From assembly GCA_007128755.1 (NCBI GenBank), contig SKWV01000221.1, positions 1 through 9,152 of the forward strand: 9,152 bases of DNA. Direction: 5' to 3'. The position numbers were made by a program, and so were the translations under genes. The DNA is from Trueperaceae bacterium. Lineage in GTDB: Bacteria > Deinococcota > Deinococci > Deinococcales > Trueperaceae. Shown in pieces: positions 1 to 5,486 of this stretch; position 1 is the first letter of the stretch, and every line of letters begins with the position of its first letter. Under the pieces are notes generated by a model. That model was not told the DNA's origin and searched no databases. It was given only the letters and a program-made list of their open reading frames with translations.

Positions 1-113
1 CCACCGCAGTCGACGACCAGGACGTCGTCCGGCCCCTCGAACGCCAGCATGGTGGTCGTACGCAACGCGTCGCTGAGCGCGGCGCCGGTGCCCAGCAGGT
101 GCAGCCTCGCCAC
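1..113 (-). CDS. MBL-fold metal-dependent hydrolase, N-terminal fragment (runs off left edge)
   Basis: Only the first 37 codons lie in the window. They read as the opening strands of a metallo-beta-lactamase-fold protein of the RNase Z-like type: LHLLGTGAALSD at residues 4-15, an RTTT stretch at 18-21, then VLVVDCG at 31-37. In this family a first strand ending in LGTG(A/S)A is followed by R..T and a strand ending in DCG(G). The metal-binding HxHxDH motif would lie beyond the edge, so activity and substrate cannot be judged. I chose the GTG at 113 because homologues have only a few residues before LLGTG. Another in-frame GTG at 140 would add nine residues, and an in-frame TGA at 153-155 rules out anything longer. 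The gene is transcribed away from the flavin reductase gene. Confidence 0.72.
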   Translation of the reverse strand, partial: MARLHLLGTGAALSDALRTTTMLAFEGPDDVLVVDCG

Positions 114-127
114 TCGATGACCCCAGT

Positions 128-232
128 CGTTCCCCGGCACGAGCCGCCGGACTCATGCGGTCCTCACGTGCGGGACCGCTCGTTGCGACGAGCATACGGG
201 TGCAGGTCGGCGTTCCCCGGCACGGTCCTCAC
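128..232. repeat. Pair of short direct repeats in the MBL/flavin-reductase intergenic region
   Basis: CGTTCCCCGGCACG occurs at 128-141 and again, identically, at 211-224. GGTCCTCAC occurs at 159-167 and 224-232. In the left copy the two words are 17 nt apart; in the right copy they directly abut, sharing one G. The left 9-mer is part of an imperfect dyad at 159-177 (GGTCC, CACGTG, GGACC). This could be a pair of regulator sites between divergent genes or the remnant of a small duplication; the sequence does not decide. Confidence 0.5.
191..196 (-). promoter_or_regulatory. Possible -10 box for the MBL-fold gene
   Basis: Read on the minus strand this is TATGCT, a good TANNNT -10 hexamer. It would give a leader of roughly 45-70 nt depending on which GTG is used. 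I see no recognisable -35 at 16-18 bp. No matching -10 was found close to the flavin reductase start on the other strand, so the rest of 114-332 remains without assigned function apart from the short repeats. Confidence 0.25.
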
Positions 233-332
233 ACCCCGTTCGCCCGCCCGCGCGATCATGAGGCACCCCGAGCGCCCGCACCGTGTCAGGCTAGGGGGGC
301 ACGAGGCCGCGGCGCGGCGTCGGCACACCATC

Positions 333-800
333 ATGAGCATCGATCCCATCGATTTCCGCCAAGCCCTCGGCCGCTTCGCCTCCGGTGTCACCGTCGTGAC
401 CATGCGCGGCGACGACGGCGAGGTGCGCGGCATCACCGTCAGCGCGTTCCTGTCGCTTTCCCTCTCGCCCCCGCTCGTCGGCGTCGCGATCGGCCAGCGC
501 GCCAGCGCGCACGCCCTCTTGGGGCGCCTGCCCCGCTTCGCGGTCAGCGTCCTGAGCGCCGAGCAGGAGGGGCTGTCGAACCACTTCGCGGGTCGCATCG
601 ACGACCTGACCGACGATCCGTTCGCGTCCCTCGCCGACCACCCCGTCATCGGCGGGTCGCTCGCCCAGCTCGTGTGCCGCGTCGTCGATCGCGTGCCGAC
701 CGGGGATCACACGCTGATCGTGGGCGAGATCGAGGCGATCCGCCTGAACGAGGGCGCCCCGCTGGCGTACTACCGCGGCGACTACCGTCGGCTGAGCTGA
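333..800 (+). CDS. Flavin reductase-like domain protein (FMN-binding split barrel)
   Basis: A 155-residue protein of the HpaC/ActVB/NtaB-type flavin reductase family. Members are small homodimeric NAD(P)H:flavin oxidoreductases that often supply reduced flavin to a partner monooxygenase. Family landmarks appear in order: RFASGVTVVT (14-23), GITVSAFLSLSLSPPLV (33-49, the flavin-binding segment), SNHFAGR (82-88), GDHTLIVGEI (124-133) and PLAYYRGDYRRL (143-154). The length is normal for the family and the protein looks intact. The ATG at 333 fits the family start (MS.D...FR.ALG); the frame stays open further upstream, but that stretch is arginine-rich and unlike the family. No Shine-Dalgarno precedes the ATG. 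No monooxygenase is adjacent, so the partner, if any, is unknown. It converges on the DinB-family gene 37 nt away. Confidence 0.92.
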   Translation: MSIDPIDFRQALGRFASGVTVVTMRGDDGEVRGITVSAFLSLSLSPPLVGVAIGQRASAHALLGRLPRFAVSVLSAEQEGLSNHFAGRIDDLTDDPFASLADHPVIGGSLAQLVCRVVDRVPTGDHTLIVGEIEAIRLNEGAPLAYYRGDYRRLS

Positions 801-806
801 GGCGCG

Positions 807-828
807 GCGCGGCCGACCGGGGCCGTGC
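807..828. terminator. Stem-loop between convergent genes, possible terminator without U-tract
   Basis: GCGCGGCC (807-814) can pair with GGCCGTGC (821-828), giving an 8-bp stem with one G-U wobble around a 6-nt loop. It sits in the 37-nt gap between the stop codons of the flavin reductase and DinB-family genes. No T-run follows on either strand, so this is not a classical intrinsic terminator, and G+C-rich sequence forms such stems easily by chance. Confidence 0.25.
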
Positions 829-837
829 GGCGCGGCG

Positions 838-1323
838 TCAGCCTAGCGGGCTCGGGAGTCCGGCCGCCCGCCGGTACAGGAGCGCCTGCCCCAGGTGGTA
901 CGTCTCGTGCCACACCAGGAACTCGAGACGCTCGAGCGTGTCGGCCGCGGGCGCCTCGGCGTCGTCGGCGCGCGCCGCGAGCGCCTCGATCGCCACCGTG
1001 AGCCGGCCCTGCTGCTCCTGCAGCAGCGCCAGCAGCTCCGGCAGTGGCGGGTACTCCGGGGCGTCGGCGTCCGACCCCCGGCCGTAGCGCGCGCTCGTCT
1101 CGGTGTCCCACACGCCGTCGGCGCCGGCGAGGCGCAGCATCACGTCGCGCGTCGCGACCAGGTGCGCGAGCAGCCACGAGAGGTGCGACCCGCCGGGGAT
1201 CACGCTGAGGCGGCTCGCGGTCTCGTCGACGCCGTCCGTGAAGCGCTGCAGGAGGTGCAGGTTGCGCTCGAGCACGCCGGTGTGATGGGCCGTGAGCAGG
1301 CCACGCTCGGCCGCAGGGCTCAT
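838..1323 (-). CDS. DinB/YfiT-family putative metalloenzyme
   Basis: A 161-residue protein with the features of the DinB/YfiT four-helix-bundle superfamily. Members bind a divalent metal through three histidines; characterised relatives include thiol-dependent transferases, and many are uncharacterised. The likely ligands are H54 (in LLAHL; H47 is an alternative) with H139 and H143 in WHETYHLGQ, the family's C-terminal signature. The segment at 94-116 is probably a long helix. Length is typical. The ATG overlaps the stop of nfo by four bases (ATGA), so it is almost certainly translated in the same operon, perhaps by translational coupling. Despite the family name (damage-inducible gene B of Bacillus), it is not the Y-family polymerase. 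The link to nfo hints at a stress role, but that is inference; the substrate is unknown. Confidence 0.87.
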   Translation of the reverse strand: MSPAAERGLLTAHHTGVLERNLHLLQRFTDGVDETASRLSVIPGGSHLSWLLAHLVATRDVMLRLAGADGVWDTETSARYGRGSDADAPEYPPLPELLALLQEQQGRLTVAIEALAARADDAEAPAADTLERLEFLVWHETYHLGQALLYRRAAGLPSPLG

Positions 1324-2207
1324 GAGCCCTCCGAGGCCGGGCGCGGCGTCAGCCCGCGGAGCGTGACCAGGTCGCGCGCGTGCCCCTGGCCGTCGTCGCC
1401 GAGCGGCGTCTCGAGGATCATCGCGATCTCGGCGAAGCGCTCGTCGCCCAGCAGCCGCTCGAAGGGGGCGACGCCCAGCTCACCCTGACCGATCGACGCG
1501 TGCCGGTCCTTGTGGCTGCCGAGAGGGCCCTTGGAGTCGTTCAGGTGCCAGGCCTCCACCCGCGCGAGCCCCACGGCGCCATCGATCGCCTCCAAGAAGG
1601 CGTCGTAGCCGTCGTCGGCGCGGAGGTCGACGCCCGCGGCGAACGCGTGGCAGGTGTCGAGGCAGACGCCGAGGCGCTGCCGCTCGTCGACCGCCGCCAG
1701 GATCGCGTCGAGGTGCGCCGGCGTGGAGCCGAGCACGGTCCCCTGCCCCGCCGTGTTCTCGAGCAGCAGGCGCGTGGTGATGTCGGGGTGGTCGGCGAAC
1801 ACGGCGTCGAGCGATCGGGCGATGGCCGCGAGGCCCACCGCATCGCCCTCGCCCATGTGCGCGCCGGGGTGCACGACCAGCGCGTCGACGCCCAGCTCGC
1901 TGCAGCGCAGCAGCTCGTCGGCGAGCGCGGCGCGCGAGCGTGCGAGGTTCTCCTCGACCGGGCTCGCGAGGTTGATCAGGTACGACGCGTGCGCGACCGC
2001 GGGCATCGGGGCCGGCGTGCCGTGGCCGGGCGTGGCGTCGCGCGCCGCTCGGAACGCCGTCACCTCGCCCGCCGCGAGCGGCTTCGCACGCCAGGTGCTG
2101 GCGTTCTTGACGAACAACTGGATGGCGTCGCAGCCGATCTCGGCGGCGCGCGGCCAGGCCTTCGAGACCCCGCCTGCGCTCGATACGTGTGCTCCTAGTC
2201 GGCCCAT
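1320..2207 (-). CDS. nfo: Endonuclease IV (AP endonuclease, trinuclear zinc)
   Basis: A 295-residue class II AP endonuclease of base excision repair. It cleaves the backbone 5' of abasic sites and trims blocked 3' ends, acting as a cytoplasmic monomer with a TIM-barrel fold. All nine zinc ligands known for E. coli Nfo have counterparts: H73, H113, E150, D184, H187, H221, D234, H236 and E266. They lie in recognisable motifs: GAHVSSAGG (5-13), VVHPGAH (111-117), LLLENTAGQG (147-156), LDTCHAFAAG (183-192), HLNDSK (221-226), HKDRHASIGQGELG (232-245) and ETPLGDDG (266-273). The start ATG at 2207 is the only plausible one and matches the family N-terminus. No Shine-Dalgarno is present; a -10 box ends 7 nt before the ATG, so the message is probably leaderless. 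It is the first gene of a two-gene unit with the DinB-family gene and is divergent from nucS. Confidence 0.98.
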   Translation of the reverse strand: MGRLGAHVSSAGGVSKAWPRAAEIGCDAIQLFVKNASTWRAKPLAAGEVTAFRAARDATPGHGTPAPMPAVAHASYLINLASPVEENLARSRAALADELLRCSELGVDALVVHPGAHMGEGDAVGLAAIARSLDAVFADHPDITTRLLLENTAGQGTVLGSTPAHLDAILAAVDERQRLGVCLDTCHAFAAGVDLRADDGYDAFLEAIDGAVGLARVEAWHLNDSKGPLGSHKDRHASIGQGELGVAPFERLLGDERFAEIAMILETPLGDDGQGHARDLVTLRGLTPRPASEGS

Positions 2208-2214
2208 GGGCGGG

Positions 2215-2243
2215 AGTCTACCAGGGTGGCCCGCGGCGGTAGA
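2215..2243 (-). promoter_or_regulatory. nfo promoter, predicted leaderless
   Basis: On the minus strand: -35-like TCTACC (2243-2238), a 17-bp spacer, then the -10 box TAGACT (2220-2215). The nfo ATG begins 8 nt after the last -10 base, where transcription itself should start. The absence of a Shine-Dalgarno supports a leaderless transcript. The -35 agrees only partly with TTGACA. Confidence 0.6.
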
Positions 2244-2245
2244 CT
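2217..2245 (+). promoter_or_regulatory. nucS promoter, predicted leaderless
   Basis: -35-like TCTACC (2217-2222), 17-bp spacer, -10 TAGACT (2240-2245), then six bases and the nucS ATG at 2252. Transcription would start at or within a base of the A of the ATG. No Shine-Dalgarno can fit in the six bases. The two boxes are identical to those of the nfo promoter on the other strand. Confidence 0.6.
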
Positions 2246-2251
2246 CGTCGA

Positions 2252-3013
2252 ATGGTTCACGATCAGCTGCTGGCCCCCGACGCCCACGCGCTCGTCGCGT
2301 TCTTGGACGAGCACCTCGGAGAGGGACTCTGCCTCGTCCAGATCGTGGCGGAGTGCGAGGTCGTCTACGTCGGCCGCGCCGCCAGCGTCGCCGATGCCGG
2401 CGACTTCGTGGTGATGCTCAAGGCCGACGGCAGCCTCCAGGTCCACGGCTACAAGGGCGTCAAGCCCGTCAACTGGCAGCCGCAGGCGGATCACGTGGTG
2501 GTCGCGCTCGACGAGGGGCAGGCGGTGCTCACGGTCGAGCGTCGCTCGCCCGAGGAGATGGTGCGCATCGTCTTCCTCGAGACCGCGCTCGTGCAGGCGC
2601 TCCACCTGCGCGAGGGATCGGGGTTCGTGCTGATGGGCAGCGAGGCCGAGATGCAGCGGGCGCTCGCCAGCGCGCCGGGCCTGATCGAGGACGGCCTCAC
2701 CGTGCTCGACGTCGAGTTGCCCACCGACGTCGGCGGCATCGACCTGTTCGCGCGCGACGCCGCCGGCGTGCTGCTGGTGGTCGAGCTCAAGCGCGCCAAG
2801 GCGACGCAGGAGGCCGTCCACCAACTCGCTCGCTACGTCGGCCGTGTGCGTGAGGTGACGGGGGAGCCGGTCAGGGGCGTCGTGGCGGCGCCGGCGGTGA
2901 CGAAGCCGGCGCTGGCGGCGCTCGCCCGGCTCGGCCTGGAGTTCCGCGAGGTGACCGCGCTCCCCGACATGGAGGCGCCGAGCGCTCAGCCGGGCCTGTT
3001 CGCCGTCCCCTGA
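2252..3013 (+). CDS. nucS: Mismatch-specific endonuclease NucS/EndoMS
   Basis: A 253-residue NucS/EndoMS protein. The family makes staggered double-strand cuts at mismatched base pairs and provides MutS/MutL-independent mismatch repair in many Archaea and Actinobacteria. The N-terminal DNA-binding domain carries YVGRA (39-43, with R42), LKADGSLQVH (56-65) and KPVNWQP (71-77). The C-terminal RecB-like nuclease domain carries GIDLFARD (162-169, D164), VVELKR (176-181, E178 and K180) and QLARY (191-195), so the catalytic D-E-K set is complete. The NWQP motif, the GSE..M segment (129-134), APAVTK (213-218) and GLEFREV (228-234) resemble, from memory, archaeal EndoMS more than the mycobacterial form. 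The last residues include QPGLF (246-250), resembling a QxxLF beta-clamp-binding peptide. The ATG at 2252 lies just after a -10 box, giving a leaderless start. It is divergent from nfo and converges on the ene-reductase gene 55 nt away. Confidence 0.95.
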   Translation: MVHDQLLAPDAHALVAFLDEHLGEGLCLVQIVAECEVVYVGRAASVADAGDFVVMLKADGSLQVHGYKGVKPVNWQPQADHVVVALDEGQAVLTVERRSPEEMVRIVFLETALVQALHLREGSGFVLMGSEAEMQRALASAPGLIEDGLTVLDVELPTDVGGIDLFARDAAGVLLVVELKRAKATQEAVHQLARYVGRVREVTGEPVRGVVAAPAVTKPALAALARLGLEFREVTALPDMEAPSAQPGLFAVP

Positions 3014-3068
3014 GCGCCGCGGCAGCGCGCCGACGCGGCAGCCCGCGGGGCCGCCTCCGCCACCCGGA

Positions 3069-4148
3069 TCAACCGACGGCCCAGCCGTAGGCGACGGGCC
3101 AGCGGTGCTTCGCCCCCTCGCCCAGGGTCTCGGCGGCGTGCAGCGCCCAGTGGGGGTCGCGCAGCAGCGCCTTGCCGAGCAGCACCAGGTCGGCGCGTCC
3201 CTCCTGCACGACCCTGTCGGCCTGATGCGGGTCGACGATCGCGCCCACGGCGCCGCTCGCGATGCCCGCCTCGCGGCGGACCCGCTCGGCGAAGCGGACC
3301 TGGTAGCCGGGCCCCACCGGGACCGCGGCGCCCGGCACGGCGCCCCCTGACGAGCAGTCGATCAGGTCGACCCCCAGCTCGCGGAGCACCGAGGCCAGGC
3401 GGACCGTGTCGTCGTCGTCCCAGCCGCCCTCCACCCAATCGGTCGCGGAGAGACGGACCAGGAGCGGCTTGGCTTCGGGCCAGGCGGCGCGGACCGCCGT
3501 CGTGACCTCGCGCAGCATCCGCGTGCGGCCCTCGAAGGAGCCGCCGTAGGCGTCGGTCCTGGTGTTCACCAGCGGCGACAGGAAGCTGTGCAGCAGGTAG
3601 CCGTGGGCGGCGTGGACCTCGACCACGTCCGCGCCCGCGTCGTCGGCGCGGGCGGCCGCCTCGGCGAAGGCGCGCGTCACGGCGCCGATGCCTTCCACGT
3701 CGAGCGGCTCGGGGCGGTGCGTCAGCGACGAGAACGCCGAAAGCGTGGGGCCGACCACGTCTTCCCAACCACCGTCGTCGCGCCCGGCCGCGCCGGACGA
3801 GTTCGCCCACGGCCGGAAGGTGGACGCCTTGCGCCCCGCATGCGCGAGCTGAACGCCGAACGCCGCGCCCTGCGCGCGCACCAGCGCCGCGACGCGGCGG
3901 AGCGGCTCGACCTGGCCGTCGTCCCACAGGCCCACGTCCTGCGGGCTGATGCGGCCGCGCGCCTCGACGGCCGTGGCCTCCGTGATCACCAGACCGACGC
4001 CGCCGGCGGCGCGCGCGCCTAAGTGCATCAGGTGCCAATCGGTGGCGCGGCCATCGGGGCCGGCGGAGTACTGGCACATGGGAGCCATGGCCAAGCGGTT
4101 GCGCAGGGTGACGTCGCGCAGTCGGAGGGGATCGAAGAGTCGCGGCAT
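3069..4148 (-). CDS. NADH:flavin oxidoreductase, Old Yellow Enzyme family (YqjM/OYE-like ene-reductase)
   Basis: A 359-residue FMN TIM-barrel ene-reductase that would use NAD(P)H to reduce activated C=C bonds, with a role in electrophile or redox detoxification. It belongs to the YqjM/XenA (thermophilic-like) class: APMCQYSA (22-29) supplies the redox-tuning C25 and Y27, followed by TDWHLMHLGARAAGG (36-50), QLAHAGRKA (100-108), HAAHGYLLHSFLSP (179-192) with substrate-binding H179 and H182 plus Y184, R232 in VRLSATDW, and VEGGWDDDDTV (239-249). The C-terminus PVAYGWAVG lies where this class inserts an Arg or Trp finger into the neighbouring subunit; here W355 is the candidate. The ATG at 4148 fits the family start. 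It follows the HD-GYP gene by 42 nt on the same strand, so the two may be cotranscribed. Physiological substrate unknown. Confidence 0.95.
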   Translation of the reverse strand: MPRLFDPLRLRDVTLRNRLAMAPMCQYSAGPDGRATDWHLMHLGARAAGGVGLVITEATAVEARGRISPQDVGLWDDGQVEPLRRVAALVRAQGAAFGVQLAHAGRKASTFRPWANSSGAAGRDDGGWEDVVGPTLSAFSSLTHRPEPLDVEGIGAVTRAFAEAAARADDAGADVVEVHAAHGYLLHSFLSPLVNTRTDAYGGSFEGRTRMLREVTTAVRAAWPEAKPLLVRLSATDWVEGGWDDDDTVRLASVLRELGVDLIDCSSGGAVPGAAVPVGPGYQVRFAERVRREAGIASGAVGAIVDPHQADRVVQEGRADLVLLGKALLRDPHWALHAAETLGEGAKHRWPVAYGWAVG

Positions 4149-4190
4149 GGCACCAGCATGACCCGTGGCGAGGGTCGAGGGCGCCGCCGA

Positions 4191-5360
4191 TCAGCCGTGG
4201 AGCGCCTCCGCCACGACGGCCCGCGTGTCGACGTCGACCAGCGCGTGCTGCAGCTCCTCGATCAGGTCCGGCGAGGCGTTGAGGACGTCGAGGAAGGCGT
4301 CGATGACGCGCGGCGAGAACCAGTGGCCGCGCTGGCGCGTCATCTCGTCGACGGCCTCCTCGATCGACCACGCCGCCTTGTACGGCCGCTCGTTGATGAG
4401 CGTGTCGAACACGTCGGCGACGGCGACGATCTGGCCGACCAGCGGGATGGCGTCGCCGGCGAGGCCGCGCGGGTAGCCGCTCCCGTCCCAGCGCTCGTGG
4501 TGCGACCCGGCGATGACCTCGGCCATCGCGATGAGCTTCGAGGAGCCGTTGGAGAGGAGCCGCACGCCGACGTTCACGTGCTCCTTCATGACGCGGAACT
4601 CCGCCGCCGTGAGGGGGCCCGGCTTCAACAGGATGCGGTCTGGCACGCCGATCTTGCCGACATCGTGGAGCTGCGCCGCGCGCCGCACGAGCTCGATCGT
4701 CTCTTCGCCGCAGTCGAGCCGCGCCGCCAGCAGGCCCGAGAGGGCGCCGACGCGCTGCGTGTGCTGGCCCGTGGTGTAGTCGCGATACTCGGCCGCGGCC
4801 GCGAGGCGATGGAGGATGTCGAGTCGCGCCGCTTCGAGCTCGACCGTCCGCTCCCGCACCAGCACCTCGAGGCGGTCGTTGTGGTCGCGCAGCTGCCGGT
4901 GCAGCGTGCGCGTGCGCAGCAAGTTGGCGATGCGCAAGCGGATCTGGGGCGGCCGGAACGGCTTCGTGATGAAGTCCTGCGCGCCGTTCGTCAGTGCCTC
5001 CTGCTCGGCCTCGGCCGTCACGTCGGCGGTGAGCATCACGACCGGCACGAAGTCGCCGGGCGGCGTCGCCCGCGTCAGGGTGGCCACCACGTCGAGGCCC
5101 GAGAGGCCGGGCATGTGCAGGTCGGTGCACACGAGGTCGAAGGGTTCGGGCCCGGCTTGGGCCGCCAGGAACCAGGCGATCGCCTCGTGCGGATCGGTCG
5201 TCGCCGTGATGCGGCCGTAGCCGGCCGACGTGAGGATCCGGCCGAGGAGCAGGGTGTTGACCGGCTCGTCGTCGAGGATCAGGATGCGTGCGTCGGCGAA
5301 CGCGGCCTGCAAGGTCCCACTCCGTTCGGGTGTGTCTCGGGGCGAAATCACCACGACCAT
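4191..5360 (-). CDS. Response regulator with REC and HD-GYP (c-di-GMP phosphodiesterase) domains
   Basis: A 389-residue two-domain regulator. The receiver domain (about 24-150) has the acidic pair D30-D31, phospho-acceptor D80 in CTDLHMPGLSGL, T111 and K133 in TKPF. A probable coiled-coil linker (about 151-185) leads into an HD-GYP domain (about 186-355): E191 and H200 in EYRDYTTGQH, the HD pair H232-D233 with K236 (LHDVGKIG), H261 (KEHV), H287-H288 in HHERWDGSGYPRGL, and D315 in VAVADVFDTL. Known enzymes of this type hydrolyse c-di-GMP to pGpG or GMP under control of phosphorylation. No histidine kinase gene is in the window. The start is uncertain: the ATG at 5360 has no Shine-Dalgarno, whereas a TTG at 5312 (residue 17) is preceded by a GGAG about 9 nt upstream and would begin closer to the receiver domain. 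Confidence 0.95.
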   Translation of the reverse strand: MVVVISPRDTPERSGTLQAAFADARILILDDEPVNTLLLGRILTSAGYGRITATTDPHEAIAWFLAAQAGPEPFDLVCTDLHMPGLSGLDVVATLTRATPPGDFVPVVMLTADVTAEAEQEALTNGAQDFITKPFRPPQIRLRIANLLRTRTLHRQLRDHNDRLEVLVRERTVELEAARLDILHRLAAAAEYRDYTTGQHTQRVGALSGLLAARLDCGEETIELVRRAAQLHDVGKIGVPDRILLKPGPLTAAEFRVMKEHVNVGVRLLSNGSSKLIAMAEVIAGSHHERWDGSGYPRGLAGDAIPLVGQIVAVADVFDTLINERPYKAAWSIEEAVDEMTRQRGHWFSPRVIDAFLDVLNASPDLIEELQHALVDVDTRAVVAEALHG

Positions 5361-5361
5361 A
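5356..5361 (-). promoter_or_regulatory. Possible -10 box overlapping the HD-GYP upstream start codon
   Basis: On the minus strand TATGGT fits TANNNT and includes the ATG at 5360. If it is a real -10, transcription would begin about 7 nt further on. That would exclude this ATG and favour the TTG at 5312 or a leaderless in-frame start near residue 4-5. There is no convincing -35, so this is only a hint. The rest of the 126-base divergent gap (5361-5486) holds the galT promoter and nothing else I recognise. Confidence 0.25.
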
Positions 5362-5450
5362 GCGGAGGCGCCACGCGCCGCAGGTGCGGCGCTTCACACG
5401 TCGGGGACGCCCTCGCGGCGTTCTCTCGCGGCGCTTTGAGGTTGCTCACG

Positions 5451-5478
5451 TTCAACGCGCAAGTGTCGCTGCTACGAT
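5451..5478 (+). promoter_or_regulatory. Promoter of the galT-family gene, predicted near-leaderless
   Basis: -10 box TACGAT (5473-5478) ends 8 nt before the ATG at 5487. A weak -35 candidate, TTCAAC (5451-5456), lies 16 bp upstream. There is no Shine-Dalgarno, and transcription would begin within a few bases of the ATG, the same arrangement as at nucS and nfo. Confidence 0.5.
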
Positions 5479-5486
5479 GGACGCGC

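Larger units (their letters stand above)
2215..2245. repeat. 31-bp inverted repeat shared by the nfo and nucS promoters
   Basis: AGTCTACC (2215-2222) and GGTAGACT (2238-2245) are perfect inverted repeats separated by 15 bp, with arm centres about 23 bp apart. Because of this symmetry each arm provides the -10 box of one gene and the -35-like box of the other. The element fills most of the 44-bp gap between the two start codons. The arms could also be half-sites for a dimeric regulator, but no regulator is visible here. Confidence 0.75.

Noticed and set aside
99..332. N-terminal extension of the flavin reductase frame back to an ATG at 99
   Set aside because: The added 78 residues are Arg/His/Pro-rich and overlap the MBL gene start; family members begin at the ATG at 333.
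3014..3068. Possible terminator hairpin between the nucS and ene-reductase stop codons
   Set aside because: The 55-nt gap is G+C-rich and contains CCCGCGGG, but I could not find a stem of convincing length with a T-tract on either strand.
2986..5397. An 803-codon open frame on the minus strand across the ene-reductase and HD-GYP genes
   Set aside because: It is out of frame with two well-supported genes. Its translation is arginine/proline/alanine-rich with no family motifs, which is what third-position G+C bias produces.
4023..5486. Upstream open extension of the GalT-family frame (would make an 821-residue protein)
   Set aside because: The extension is antisense to the HD-GYP and ene-reductase genes, lacks domains, and the family N-terminus begins exactly at the ATG at 5487 behind a -10 box.
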